64,000 bases of DNA from an uncultured Acidobacteriaceae bacterium (GCA_937879855.1 CALFMO010000005.1:62001-126000); one strand, 5' to 3'; shown: positions 42,680-52,455, counted from the first letter of the stretch. Program-made: numbers and translations. The notes: generated from the letters alone by a model not told the origin.

Positions 42680-45600
42680 TCAGAAGTTCACGGTCGCTCC
42701 AAACCAGATGGTGCGAGTGCCAGGATCCGGTCCGAAGAAACCGCCCGGTGTGAGCGTGCCCGTAATCGTTCCGAAGTTGCTAGGACTCTTTGTGTTGCCG
42801 GTGAGGCATAAACCTCCACTGCCGGCGACTGGGCCGGGAACCGCCCCATTGCCTTGACACGAAACATTCGGGTTCGCGAAGTGCGGTGTGTTGGTGAATC
42901 CGATGGCGTCGGCCCGTACATCCATCGAAACCCGCTCTGTCAGTTTGAAATTACGAACCACGCTCAGGTTCATGTTGAAGTATCCAGGACCCCGGAATTG
43001 GTTCCGACCGGAGGTGCCATAGTGAGCTGGGAAGGTTCCAGCAGCACAAGGGTTCGTGCTGCACGTAATCAGTGGCGCGGCAAACGCCGTCGGATCGAAA
43101 AAGTGACAGGTGAGATCGCCCTCAAGACACGTCTGTCCTGTACGCGGCGGCCTGCCACCACTTAGGTGAAAGTGGCCGACGAGATCGGCTGTTTGTGTGG
43201 AGCCGTTCGCGTTCAGTGCTCCGCCGCTGCCGGTCACCGTGAACGGTGAACCACTCATTTTGCTGATAATCGGGTTGATGAGCCAGCCGCCGAGAATCCA
43301 ATTGCCGACTCCGGAATGCGCCCAGCGCTGTCCTTTCCCAAAAGGCAGAGCCAGCACGCTCCAAATCTCGATGTTGTGTGTACGGTCATAACCGGCCAGT
43401 GCCCGGTTCTTTTGCCAGAACGCCGGATACGGGAAAGCGAGGAACCCCAGGTCCTCGTTGTCCGCGTAGTCGATCGCCTTCGAATAGGTCCATGCAAATC
43501 CAGCGCTAGAGCCGCCAGCCATGCGGTAATTGACTTGGGTCTGCAACGAATCATATTTAGCGTGCTGGAAGGGATTGAGCTCGTTGATCGTCCCTGTATA
43601 GTTCGCCCCGTACCTCTGGCTTAGGATGCCGCCCTTGCTGCCAGTTCCCGGAGCCGATGCATTGGCATTCATGTTGACTACCGGTCGAATGTTGTACGTG
43701 CCGACGTAACCGGTTTGGAATACCAGGTTCCTAATGAATTCATGTTCAACCATGAGGTTGTACGAATTGATATACCCACGGCTAAACGAGGTAGGGATGG
43801 TTGTCGTGCCGGCGTTCGTTGGAAGTCGGACTGTCCCATTCAAGTTTGGAAGCGGCGACAGAGTGATGCCGACCGGAACTGTGTAAGTCCCGGCGCCGAG
43901 CCCCGTGGCGTTTGCGCCAGTGAGGCTAGCTGCTGGAATGAAGTTTGCAGTGCTCGCCGGCGTATTCGTATCAAGTATCACCGCCGGGTACGCATTGCGC
44001 AGGACGTGCCAGGTATACGGATCGGCACTCATTCCATAGCCCGCACGAATCACCGTAGATGACCGGACTCGATAGGCGACACCAACGCGCGGCAGAAACT
44101 GCCCGTATCCGACGTCGATACCGTCGTTCAATGGAACGCCGTTTAACCCGCCAATGCGAACGTTGCCTGTGTTCAAGTCGAGGACGCGTAGACCGGTGTT
44201 GTTGTCGCTGTATCCGAATGGATAGTATTCCCAGCGAACCCCCAGATTCAGCGTCAGCTTTGGGGTGACCTGCCATTGGTCGCGCGCGTACCAGGCCCAC
44301 TGCGACCAGCGCAAAGCATTGGGGTTGAAGAGTGCCCTGGCTTTTCCGGTCCCGCTTGGCAGACCGAACATAAAATCGGCCCAGGAGTTCGCCCAGTCGG
44401 GTGTCGTGCCCTGCAAGGCCGTGACGTTTCCATTGAACTCGAAGGCGCCGCGAGGTTCCTGGAACGTGCCGCCTTGCGGTTGAAAGTGGTTGAGCTGAGT
44501 ATGGTTCCACTCGATACCGCCCCGCAGGGAATGCTTTCCCTTAATCCAGGTCAGGTTAGCTCCGCTGACGAACTGCTGATCGCGGAACAGGAACGGATTG
44601 GCCGGTTGCGCATTGCCCAGGGCTGCGCAGCTCCCACAGATCGAGCCGCCGGTATTCGGCGACACTTGGCCAGTCGGGAAAACGAAGCCCGGAAGCCCGT
44701 AATACAGACTGGCAGTCCCGGTAGCGCCAGCGTTGTTGGTGCCGGGAATCTTCAAGTCGTTGAGGCCTTTGGCCGAGGTGAGATCGAAGGTCGAACCCAG
44801 CCGTTGCCGCGTGAAACCGAAGTTCCAATCGAGAAGCAGGTTCGTGCGGATTGAATATGTCGCGCCCAATCCGACACTTTGAATCAAGCCGGGTGCGTTC
44901 CCAAGCTGTCCGCCATTGGTCGCATCCCCGATAGCGGCTCCCAGGAGAGGCGGGTCGAGAATATAGGACTTTGAGAAGCTGTACCGTCCGAAAACGGTCG
45001 ATTTTGAGTTAGGAACGTAGTCGATTTTGAAATCTGCGTTGTTGCGATTAGAAAAAGCAGTACCACTACCCTGGAAATTGTTCTGACCGAGTGGAGCGGC
45101 GAATTCCTGCGCGATTTTCGGTTGTAACAACTGGACCATGGCTACTGCGGCAGGGTCGAATCGGTTCGGGCATATGACGTTCTGCGCTCCGTTGCAGGTA
45201 ACCACCTGCTTGCCAACGCCGCTGGCGTTGCCTGTCATTGGATCGTAGATACAGCCCGGCGCCGGCGTGGTATTGCAATCCACAAACGGCGCTTTGCTGT
45301 AAGTGGCTGTGCTCCCCAGAGCCGGAAGCCAGGCCGAAAAATCTCCGGCCGCCATGGCGGCCGTTGGCAACACGCGTGAATCTGGGCCGGCCTTTTGCGA
45401 CTGCGTCGTGCGCTCGTAGTCGGCGAAGAAAAACAACCTGTTCTTTAGGACGGGACCGCCCAAAGCAGCGCCGTACTGGTTTTGGAGGTTGGCGTTCAGA
45501 TTCACTGGGAAGCGTGTAAGGTCGGTCTGGAAATAGTTTCGCGTCTGAAAGTGCTGGTCGGTGTGAAATTCGTGAATGTCGCCATGGAACTGGTTGGTGC

Positions 45601-46396
45601 CGGACTTGATTTGTACGTTGACCGCGGCACCGCCCGCCATGCCCTGCTCGGCGTCGAAGGAGTTCGTCGTAATATTGGCCCCTTGAATCGCGTCCGCAGG
45701 TGGAACATAGGCAACGTTCGCCGGTAACCACGGATAGGCGTCCTGGGCTCCGTCAATTCGAGTGTTGACTCCCTGATTCGACTGACCGTTGACGTTGCTA
45801 TTGATCGCGCGCTGCGGGTTGCCGGCTTGCGAGTTGGTTTCCGCAGTCAATCCAGCGCCCGGTATGGTTCTTATTAGCGATTGGAAATTGCGCCCCTGAG
45901 ATCCCATGGTTGGCAGATCTTGAATTTGTTGCGACGTGAGATCGGTATGCACATCGGACTTGTCGGTTTGCAGTATCGGGGCTTCGGTGGTGACGGTTAC
46001 GGTTTGCTGCGTGTTTCCCACCTTGAGAGCCGCATCCACGCGTTTGACTTCATTCGCTCGGACGAGAACGCCTAGCGTTTCCTGGGTGGCGAAACCTGGT
46101 GCGTTGATGGTCACTTTGTACGTCCCAGGCAACAATGTCGTGAAGCGATATATGCCGCTGGAGTCGGTCGTCGCTCTCTGGCTAACGCCGGACTGCACCT
46201 CTAAGGCCGTGACCTGAGCACCGCTGACCAAAGCGCCGCTGGCGTCGGTTACGTTCCCGGTGAGTGATCCGTACAAAACCTGTGCGTGAATGGGCACGCA
46301 AAAGATACATAACAACAACAGGGAGGCGAGGCTAGCGACAGTTAGTTGTTGTCTCGTACTATATAGGATCACCAAGACTCGCATGAGCTTCGACAT
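42680..46396 (-). CDS. Oar/SusC-like TonB-dependent receptor
   Basis: A 1,238-aa outer-membrane receptor. The signal peptide (about 1-40) is followed by a carboxypeptidase-regulatory-like domain (YGSLTGNVTDASGALVSGA at 41-59, continuing to about 125), a plug domain (about 140-280) and a long beta barrel ending in ...TIWFGATVNF, whose terminal Phe suits outer-membrane insertion. Such receptors import glycans or large ligands with TonB energy. The start at 46396 is fixed by AGAGGAGG upstream. It sits between a ROK repressor and GH115, which points to a hemicellulose-derived ligand. No SusD-like lipoprotein is present. Confidence 0.9.
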   Translation of the reverse strand: MSKLMRVLVILYSTRQQLTVASLASLLLLCIFCVPIHAQVLYGSLTGNVTDASGALVSGAQVTALEVQSGVSQRATTDSSGIYRFTTLLPGTYKVTINAPGFATQETLGVLVRANEVKRVDAALKVGNTQQTVTVTTEAPILQTDKSDVHTDLTSQQIQDLPTMGSQGRNFQSLIRTIPGAGLTAETNSQAGNPQRAINSNVNGQSNQGVNTRIDGAQDAYPWLPANVAYVPPADAIQGANITTNSFDAEQGMAGGAAVNVQIKSGTNQFHGDIHEFHTDQHFQTRNYFQTDLTRFPVNLNANLQNQYGAALGGPVLKNRLFFFADYERTTQSQKAGPDSRVLPTAAMAAGDFSAWLPALGSTATYSKAPFVDCNTTPAPGCIYDPMTGNASGVGKQVVTCNGAQNVICPNRFDPAAVAMVQLLQPKIAQEFAAPLGQNNFQGSGTAFSNRNNADFKIDYVPNSKSTVFGRYSFSKSYILDPPLLGAAIGDATNGGQLGNAPGLIQSVGLGATYSIRTNLLLDWNFGFTRQRLGSTFDLTSAKGLNDLKIPGTNNAGATGTASLYYGLPGFVFPTGQVSPNTGGSICGSCAALGNAQPANPFLFRDQQFVSGANLTWIKGKHSLRGGIEWNHTQLNHFQPQGGTFQEPRGAFEFNGNVTALQGTTPDWANSWADFMFGLPSGTGKARALFNPNALRWSQWAWYARDQWQVTPKLTLNLGVRWEYYPFGYSDNNTGLRVLDLNTGNVRIGGLNGVPLNDGIDVGYGQFLPRVGVAYRVRSSTVIRAGYGMSADPYTWHVLRNAYPAVILDTNTPASTANFIPAASLTGANATGLGAGTYTVPVGITLSPLPNLNGTVRLPTNAGTTTIPTSFSRGYINSYNLMVEHEFIRNLVFQTGYVGTYNIRPVVNMNANASAPGTGSKGGILSQRYGANYTGTINELNPFQHAKYDSLQTQVNYRMAGGSSAGFAWTYSKAIDYADNEDLGFLAFPYPAFWQKNRALAGYDRTHNIEIWSVLALPFGKGQRWAHSGVGNWILGGWLINPIISKMSGSPFTVTGSGGALNANGSTQTADLVGHFHLSGGRPPRTGQTCLEGDLTCHFFDPTAFAAPLITCSTNPCAAGTFPAHYGTSGRNQFRGPGYFNMNLSVVRNFKLTERVSMDVRADAIGFTNTPHFANPNVSCQGNGAVPGPVAGSGGLCLTGNTKSPSNFGTITGTLTPGGFFGPDPGTRTIWFGATVNF

Positions 46397-46526
46397 AGAA
46401 CCTCCTCTTGCCCCGGAGTGAGTGCGGAGACGAGATGCAGGCTGGCACCGGGGTTCGAGAGCCTTGCATCGCAGAACCAAAGAAATTGAGTGCGCCAATC
46501 GGCTGCGATTTTTATGTGCGGCCTAC

Positions 46527-47753
46527 TTACATGAGTGTGGGTATCCTCTCGCGTCTTTCCAGCGTTAGCCGTTCGGGCGGTTGAGGCGCTGATGGTCCAA
46601 AATGTTTCTGCAGAACAAGGGCCACCGCCCCTCTTAGACGGGCGCGGCTGGGATCATCGGAAGTTCTTACCCGCGGTAGTTTTCCAACAAATGAACCGCC
46701 CGCAATTTCCGCTTCGATAATCGGACCCAACCGTCGCCAGAAGCGGGTGAATTCACCGACAACCAGGATCTCCTCGGGGGCGAGCCCGGCGACGATCATC
46801 CGCATGCCCTTGCCGACTGCGTGGGCCATTTGCTCCAGGGCGCGAAGGGCGAGAGCGTTTTCAGCTCCCGCGAGGTCCAGCAAGTCACGAAAACTTGGCC
46901 CATCTTTAGTCGAACTGGACTCGTGGTAGTAACGAAGTGCCGCGCGATTGGAGGCATAAACCTCCCAACAGCCGCGGCCGCCGCAGGTGCACGGCGGGCC
47001 GTCCGGATTCAAGGCGACATGGCCGAATTCGCCCGCCATGCCATTCAAACCGCGCACCAATTGGCCATTGGCAAAAACCCCCGTGCCCACGCCCTCCGAA
47101 ACTGTGACCACCACGAGATCGCGGACCTTGTCCGTTGGTCCGAACCAGACTTCGGCGAGCACGCATGCGTTGGCGGCATTCTCCAACTCCACATGCAGAC
47201 CGGTGGCCTTTTCGATCGGTCCTTTGAGATCGCAATCCGCCCAACGCAGGTTGGGGGCAAACATGAGGCGCTGAGTCGATTCGTCGAATCGTCCGGGCAA
47301 ACTGATTCCCACTCCCTCAAAAATGAGGTCGGGATGGCCATCGATAAGTTTGTGGATTCGCGAGCCCAACTCCTTGATCGCGACGCGCGCGTCTGCGCCG
47401 GCCGGCATCCCCTGTTGCGCGAGAAAGTGACCGTTGACATCGGCCACCGCGATGGTGATCTGCGTGGGCCGAATATCGGCGACGATGATGGCGCGCCGGT
47501 CATTCAGTCGCAAAAATCTCGGACGCCGTCCGCGGGGCAACCGTCCCACGGCGCCGTATAAGACCCATTTCTCATCGATGAGTTGCTCGGTAATCAGCGA
47601 AACGGTGCTGCGCTGCAGGCCGGAGACCCGGGCCAAATCGGCGCGGGAGATAGGCTGCCGCCGCCGGATCAAGTTCAGTATGACGCCGCGGTTGATGGCA
47701 CGTGCGGTCCCACTGGACGCCACTTCCGTATTGGTGAAATTCGTGCGGCGCAT
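46527..47753 (-). CDS. ROK-family transcriptional repressor
   Basis: A 408-aa NagC/XylR-type regulator: a winged HTH (about 18-70, PISRADLARVSGLQRSTVSL) and a ROK domain. The zinc cluster is intact (His245 in GEFGHV, CTCGGRGCWE at 255-264). The kinase-type catalytic Asp is missing: the usual NDANA reads NAANA (192-196), so it should not phosphorylate sugar. The start is the ATG at 47753; the longer frame to 48116 is not coding. It is upstream of the receptor and GH115 genes on the same strand and probably represses them, with a sugar as inducer. Confidence 0.88.
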   Translation of the reverse strand: MRRTNFTNTEVASSGTARAINRGVILNLIRRRQPISRADLARVSGLQRSTVSLITEQLIDEKWVLYGAVGRLPRGRRPRFLRLNDRRAIIVADIRPTQITIAVADVNGHFLAQQGMPAGADARVAIKELGSRIHKLIDGHPDLIFEGVGISLPGRFDESTQRLMFAPNLRWADCDLKGPIEKATGLHVELENAANACVLAEVWFGPTDKVRDLVVVTVSEGVGTGVFANGQLVRGLNGMAGEFGHVALNPDGPPCTCGGRGCWEVYASNRAALRYYHESSSTKDGPSFRDLLDLAGAENALALRALEQMAHAVGKGMRMIVAGLAPEEILVVGEFTRFWRRLGPIIEAEIAGGSFVGKLPRVRTSDDPSRARLRGAVALVLQKHFGPSAPQPPERLTLERRERIPTLM

Positions 47754-48062
47754 CAGATTCGGTAGGCCACTCAGGCCAACGAGATGTCCTTCATTACCTA
47801 TGCCAGATAACGAGAGGCAAAAATGTAGAACTGCCCTGGGTATAAGTTCACGAGCCGAACTATATTTGCGGTGATTGACGACTGTCAAGAAAAATGCGAT
47901 TAAATTTCGACCTATGCCATGAGTCTGCGGGTTGGAGTCGGGGGACCAATGAAGGCTTAAATACGCCAGTCTCCAGTGCGGGTGCCTTTTGTTCGAAAGC
48001 CTTCGCCATTGTGCATCTCTCCAATGCTGGCGCGGTCGGCGAGGTACAATTGGGGCTCGATT
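47754..48062. other. Divergent regulatory region of ROK gene and permeases
   Basis: A 309-base region between the ROK repressor and the permease pair. No gene is seen. It contains the inverted repeat AGTTC/GAACT described separately and an AT-rich stretch near 47890-47910. Confidence 0.5.
47841..47865. promoter_or_regulatory. Inverted repeat, possible ROK operator
   Basis: AGTTC (47845-47849) and GAACT (47857-47861) are separated by 7 bases and flanked by TATA and ATAT. It lies about 90 bases upstream of the ROK gene start, a usual position for self-regulation. Function is inferred only. Confidence 0.3.
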
Positions 48063-49310
48063 ATGCGCACGGTTTCGGATATCTTTGCGCAAATCGTCCG
48101 CAATTTGTGGGCGCACAAGCTGCGCTCATTCCTGACCATGTTTGGGATTGCATGGGGCGTGGGATCACTGCTCCTGCTCGTAGGCGTGGGCGAAGGCTTC
48201 CGCTCCGGCAACAAGCGCGAGTTGTCGGAGTTTGGCAGGAACATTATGTTTCTGTTTCCCGGGCGCGCCCCTGCAGTGAGTGGCAGCATGAACTCCGCGC
48301 GTCCTTATTTGCTCACCTACCAGGATTATGTGGATGTACGCACGCAAGCCGCGCACGTCGGCAACGCGTGCCCGGTGCTAACCCGCTCGGACCTGCATCA
48401 GGTCAGCGAATTTGCCACGGCAGGAGTTGAGATTCTGGGCGTTGAGCCTCAGCTAAATGAGATCAGTTATCTTCCCCTGAAGGAGGGGCGCTGGCTCAAT
48501 GAAATGGACGAAGCGCAACGACGCAATGTGATCGTGCTGGGGAACGAACTGCTGAAGACGCTTTTTCCCGGCAGGCCGTCTCTGGGCTCATTCGTGTTGC
48601 TGAACGGCATCCAGTTCGAAGTGATTGGCAGCTTGCCTCACCTCGGGCGCGGCGACAACACCTGGCTGAATATGCGCGGCTATATTCCATTCCCGGTGAT
48701 GGCCACGTACTTTCCACTGAAGGGAGAGAACCACCAAAACTCCATTTCGTTCATTGAATACCAGCCGCGCGTCACCGCCGAGCACAAGCTTGCGGAAGAC
48801 GATGTGCACAAGATTATTGCCCGCAACCACGAATTTGATGCGACCGATCCGAATGCTTTTGACGGGTGGGATTCGATCCAGGAATCAAAGATGGTGGGAA
48901 CGATTTTCGACGTCATGAACATGTTCCTGGGGACGGTGGGAATGGTCACGCTGGCGTTGGGCGCGATTGGCGTCATCAATATCATGCTGGTCGCGGTCAC
49001 GGAACGCACGCGTGAAATTGGACTGCGGAAGGCGCTGGGCGCGACCAATCGCAGCATTCTCTTCCACTTTTTTCTGGAAGGATTGCTGCTCACTTTGGGC
49101 AGCGGGCTGATCGGTATGGCGATGGCTACAGGCTTGATGGCGATGCTGGGAAATATTAGGGGCCCGGGCGGATTTGATCCGCCGAAGTTAGTGCCGATGT
49201 CGGCGGTGCTGGCGATTGGCAGCTTGACACTGGCCGGAGTGGTCGCCGGTCTTTATCCCGCGCGCAAAGCAGCGATGCTGCAACCCGTGGAGGCCCTGCG
49301 GCAGGAGTGA
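48063..49310 (+). CDS. MacB/FtsX-type ABC permease 1
   Basis: A 415-aa membrane protein. Helix 1 is near residues 20-42 (LRSFLTMFGIAWGVGSLLLLVGVG), followed by a 230-residue periplasmic MacB-like domain, and the FtsX core of three helices lies at about 290-410, with GAIGVINIMLVAVTERTREIGLRKALGA, the conserved coupling loop. No ATPase domain is present in it or next to it. It precedes a similar permease by 17 bases, and together they could form a heterodimer working with a distant ATPase. A role in export or lipoprotein traffic is possible. Confidence 0.85.
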   Translation: MRTVSDIFAQIVRNLWAHKLRSFLTMFGIAWGVGSLLLLVGVGEGFRSGNKRELSEFGRNIMFLFPGRAPAVSGSMNSARPYLLTYQDYVDVRTQAAHVGNACPVLTRSDLHQVSEFATAGVEILGVEPQLNEISYLPLKEGRWLNEMDEAQRRNVIVLGNELLKTLFPGRPSLGSFVLLNGIQFEVIGSLPHLGRGDNTWLNMRGYIPFPVMATYFPLKGENHQNSISFIEYQPRVTAEHKLAEDDVHKIIARNHEFDATDPNAFDGWDSIQESKMVGTIFDVMNMFLGTVGMVTLALGAIGVINIMLVAVTERTREIGLRKALGATNRSILFHFFLEGLLLTLGSGLIGMAMATGLMAMLGNIRGPGGFDPPKLVPMSAVLAIGSLTLAGVVAGLYPARKAAMLQPVEALRQE

Positions 49311-49327
49311 CGCCAGGTTGATGCGAT

Positions 49328-50569
49328 ATGTTCCACGATCTGCTTCAGGAAGCTTACGGCGCCATGCGGCACAATCGCCGCCGCACTGCTCTCACCATGC
49401 TCGGCATGGCATGGGGCATCGCCACGGTCGTCATGCTGCTGGCTTATGGCGACGGGTTTGGCCGGGCTTGCGCCAACATCTTTGCGAATTTCGGCTCCAA
49501 GCTCGTCATCGTTGTGCCCAACCGTACTTCGATGCAGGCTGGCGGGCAGAAGGCGGGCGTGCTGGTGCGTTTCACGCAAGACGATGTGGAGACGCTTACC
49601 ACCAACCTTCCGCAGATTACGCATATCACGCCCGAGGTCAGCAAACAGGCCAGCATCCAGTACGACACCAGAATTTTTACCTGGCCGGTGAGCGGCAATT
49701 ATCCGAACGTGTTTGATGTGCGTTCGCTCAAGATGGACCAGGGCCGCTTCTACAATCCGGAGGACGAAATTCAGCGCGCCCGCGTGGCGGTGATTGGTTC
49801 GGAAGCGAAGGAGAAACTATTTTCAGGACGCAACGCCGTGGGGGAGCATATTCGAATTGACGGCCTCAGCTTCGAAGTTGTCGGCGTTCTGACCGCGAAA
49901 ATGCAAGAGGGAAATGACGATATCAACCGCGTTATCTACGTCCCGTTCACCACCATGAGCGACCTGAAGAGCACGCATTATCTGGACACCATCTGGTTCA
50001 CTTACCAGACGCCGGAGTACGAGAGCCTGGAGCAAACCGTCCGCACGATCATGGCGACGCAGCACAAGTTCTACCAGAGCGACCATCAGGCTGTGTTCGT
50101 TTTCAACCTGATGACTCAGGTGCACCAGTTTGAAATCATTACGCTGGGTCTGAAGGTGCTGATGGGATTCATTGGCACGCTGACGCTTGGCATTGGAGGC
50201 GTTGGCCTGATGAACATCATGCTGGTTTCGGTTACGCAGCGAACGCGCGAGATTGGCGTGCAGAAGGCGCTGGGCGCGCGACGGCGATACATCCTCATGC
50301 AGTTTCTCGCTGAGGCTCTGACCATTACGTTCATTGGCGGAGTGCTAGGCGTGATGCTGGCGTACGCGGTTGCGCTTTCGGTGGGGCGGCTCACGTTGTA
50401 CAGCGCCTTTGCCAAGAACGGAGAAGCCGGTGACATCCGTTTGATCATTGCCCCCGGAACCCTGATCGCATCCACTCTCATTCTCGGGGCCGTGGGATTG
50501 ATCAGCGGCATGGTCCCTGCGTTTCGCGCGTCCCGCTTGGATCCGATCGAAGCCTTGCGGCACGAATAA
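49328..50569 (+). CDS. MacB/FtsX-type ABC permease 2
   Basis: A 413-aa permease with the same layout: helix 1 (RRRTALTMLGMAWGIATVVMLL, 17-38), a periplasmic MacB-core domain and the C-terminal three-helix FtsX core with GIGGVGLMNIMLVSVTQRTREIGVQKALGA. It is clearly related to the gene before it, and the two likely arose by tandem duplication. No periplasmic adaptor or ATPase follows. A GC hairpin lies 20-40 bases after the stop. Confidence 0.87.
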   Translation: MFHDLLQEAYGAMRHNRRRTALTMLGMAWGIATVVMLLAYGDGFGRACANIFANFGSKLVIVVPNRTSMQAGGQKAGVLVRFTQDDVETLTTNLPQITHITPEVSKQASIQYDTRIFTWPVSGNYPNVFDVRSLKMDQGRFYNPEDEIQRARVAVIGSEAKEKLFSGRNAVGEHIRIDGLSFEVVGVLTAKMQEGNDDINRVIYVPFTTMSDLKSTHYLDTIWFTYQTPEYESLEQTVRTIMATQHKFYQSDHQAVFVFNLMTQVHQFEIITLGLKVLMGFIGTLTLGIGGVGLMNIMLVSVTQRTREIGVQKALGARRRYILMQFLAEALTITFIGGVLGVMLAYAVALSVGRLTLYSAFAKNGEAGDIRLIIAPGTLIASTLILGAVGLISGMVPAFRASRLDPIEALRHE

Positions 50570-50586
50570 AACTCCTACAACCTCTA

Positions 50587-50612
50587 CCGACCGCGAGATC
50601 GTTCTCGGTCGG
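50587..50612 (+). terminator. Hairpin after the permease pair
   Basis: CCGACCGCGAGA (50587-50598) pairs with TCTCGGTCGG (50603-50612) with one bulge. There is no T run, so it may be only a partial terminator. Confidence 0.35.
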
Positions 50613-50775
50613 CGCTCGTCCGCTCTGGGCAGAGTCAGTTTCGGGAAAGAGCGCATAACGGAAGTAACGTTGACCCGCCTTAACTATGACGACATCATCG
50701 GTCTGACCGGGCTTGTGGGGGCTCTCTGATCCTGTCCCTAACTTCGTGGATCAGTTTTATTGTCGGAGGTGAGTG

Positions 50776-51033
50776 ATGAAGCACACGAATTTACTGGCCG
50801 CGGTAGCTCTGCTGGCGGCCATGTCCGGAACCCTGGCGCAGGCTCAGCAGGAAGTTGACCCCACCAACTATCCTTTGACGCCGACCGTAGCACACGCTGC
50901 GAAACAACCTGCTCCCCACGCTGTCAAGCGAAGCCCGGTGCACAACTCGCAGCAAGCAACCGCAAAGAAAACGCAGAAGTCTTCAACGGGCAGCGCTCAC
51001 CGCGCCACAATCAAGACTGTCTCCAAGAGATAG
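50776..51033 (+). CDS. Small secreted basic protein
   Basis: An 85-aa protein with a signal peptide (MKHTNLLAAVALLAAMSGTLAQAQ, cleavage near 24). The mature part is low-complexity and rich in Lys, Ala, Thr, Gln and Pro, with many His, and ends in a basic tail (ATIKTVSKR). GGAGGT lies five bases before the ATG at 50776; a GTG 3 bases earlier is possible. No family is recognised. It may be an unfolded periplasmic protein. Confidence 0.5.
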   Translation: MKHTNLLAAVALLAAMSGTLAQAQQEVDPTNYPLTPTVAHAAKQPAPHAVKRSPVHNSQQATAKKTQKSSTGSAHRATIKTVSKR

Positions 51034-51067
51034 CGTTTCGCAAGCTAACGCGACTCGAAGGTTGGCA

Positions 51068-52369
51068 CTACCGCTTTGGCGGAGGGCCATCCTCCTGTTT
51101 CACGGTGACGCCTTCGCCTTCGAAAGGCCAATTCTTGTCGAGCAGGAGTTGCTTCTCACGAGTCTCTTTGGGAACGTTGTTGATCTTCAGATTCTCGAAG
51201 AAGTGAACGCCGGTTTTTCCCGCAGTCGCGATATCCAGGTCGCCATCTCCATCCAGGTCTTCCACGACGAACTGCGTGCCAGCTCCGCCGGTTCCATTGA
51301 CTGAAATGGGGAAGCGCATGAACTGGCCCGTCTTGCGGTCGATCTTGTAGTAGTAGATCACCAGCGGATCGTAGGAGCCTGGGTCACTGCCGGAGTGGCC
51401 GCGGTAGCGCTTGCCGGCAAGCAGTTCCGGTACTCCGTCGCCGTCGATGTCGACCAATTTGAGCGCGTGGACTTGGGAGAATGACTCGTCGATCGCGTGC
51501 TTCACCCAACTGCGGTTGGTCGCATCGCCCGTCTGTTCCAGCCAATAGATGCCGTAGCTGTGTCCCTGGCCGTAGATGATGTCCATCTTGCCGTCGTTGT
51601 TCACGTCGTAGCCGATGATAGGAAAGCCGGCGTCGTCCATTTTCCAATCTCCGTGCCACTCCCATTGGTCGTTGTTGGCGTCGACATTTTTGAACCAGCC
51701 ATTAGGAGTGAGGATGTCGGCTTTGCCATCGCCATCGACGTCGGCGATGCCGATGCCATGGCCGTCTTGCTCTTTTCCGCCAACATGGTGCACCTTCGGT
51801 TCATTGCCGGAGAAATCAACCCAGAGAATGCCGGAGTGGTTGTAGTGCGCAAGTGCGAGATCCAATTGGCCATCGCCGTTGATGTCTCCCGTCGCTCCAC
51901 CCTCGGTGTCGTAGCTGTCTGTGATCATGCGAGCCTTCCACATCACATCAGGCTTCTTCGGATTTTCGTACCACCATAAGCCGTTCAACATCCAGCCGGC
52001 GGTCACAACGTCGGGCGCGCCATCATGGTTCACGTCGAAGGTCCACTCGCCGCAGTCGGAGACGAACTCATTCAGGACGCCCACGGTTCGGTACTGATGG
52101 CGTTTCCACTCGCCTCCGGCCGGACCCGGATTCTCGTACCAGTACGCTCCGCTCAGCAGGTCGGGGCGACCGTCGCCGTTCATGTCGAGCACGGTAATGC
52201 CTTCGGCGTGATCTGTGCCCAGACGGTGCGCGAAGAAAGTCACCTGCGAAATGTCGCCAGGCGCGTTCCCGGCAGTAGTCTTGCGCGTACCTTGGACAGC
52301 GGCAAGGCAGAGGAATGCCGCGCATAGCGACAGAATGAGAGGAACTGCGAGCTTCATCGGTTTTGGCAC
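51068..52369 (-). CDS. Secreted FG-GAP/VCBS repeat protein
   Basis: A 433-aa exported beta-propeller-like protein. The start is taken as GTG at 52369, where CGGAGAAT stands at the right distance; ATG at 52357 or 52390 is possible. After the signal peptide there are at least seven calcium-binding-type motifs, among them DMNGDGRPD, DVNHDGAPD, DINGDGQLD, DVDGDGKAD, DVNNDGKMD, DIDGDGVPE and DLDGDGDLD. They are followed by W/Y-rich strands (GAYWYENPGP, GLWWYENPKK). Such proteins bind ligands or glycans outside the cell. It precedes no partner on its own strand except the Gfo/Idh gene upstream. Confidence 0.83.
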   Translation of the reverse strand: MPKPMKLAVPLILSLCAAFLCLAAVQGTRKTTAGNAPGDISQVTFFAHRLGTDHAEGITVLDMNGDGRPDLLSGAYWYENPGPAGGEWKRHQYRTVGVLNEFVSDCGEWTFDVNHDGAPDVVTAGWMLNGLWWYENPKKPDVMWKARMITDSYDTEGGATGDINGDGQLDLALAHYNHSGILWVDFSGNEPKVHHVGGKEQDGHGIGIADVDGDGKADILTPNGWFKNVDANNDQWEWHGDWKMDDAGFPIIGYDVNNDGKMDIIYGQGHSYGIYWLEQTGDATNRSWVKHAIDESFSQVHALKLVDIDGDGVPELLAGKRYRGHSGSDPGSYDPLVIYYYKIDRKTGQFMRFPISVNGTGGAGTQFVVEDLDGDGDLDIATAGKTGVHFFENLKINNVPKETREKQLLLDKNWPFEGEGVTVKQEDGPPPKR

Positions 52370-52415
52370 GTTGATTCTCCGGCGGTGCATTGATTCTGCG
52401 TTTGACTTCAAACCT

Positions 52416-52434
52416 GACAGCCGAGGCGGCTGTC
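52416..52434. repeat. Palindromic repeat, GACAGCCG family, copy 4
   Basis: GACAGCCGAGGCGGCTGTC (52416-52434) is the exact reverse complement of the 19-base unit at 7652-7670. It lies in the short gap between the FG-GAP and Gfo/Idh genes. Confidence 0.65.
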
Positions 52435-52455
52435 GCCACGCGGAGCTATTTTATT

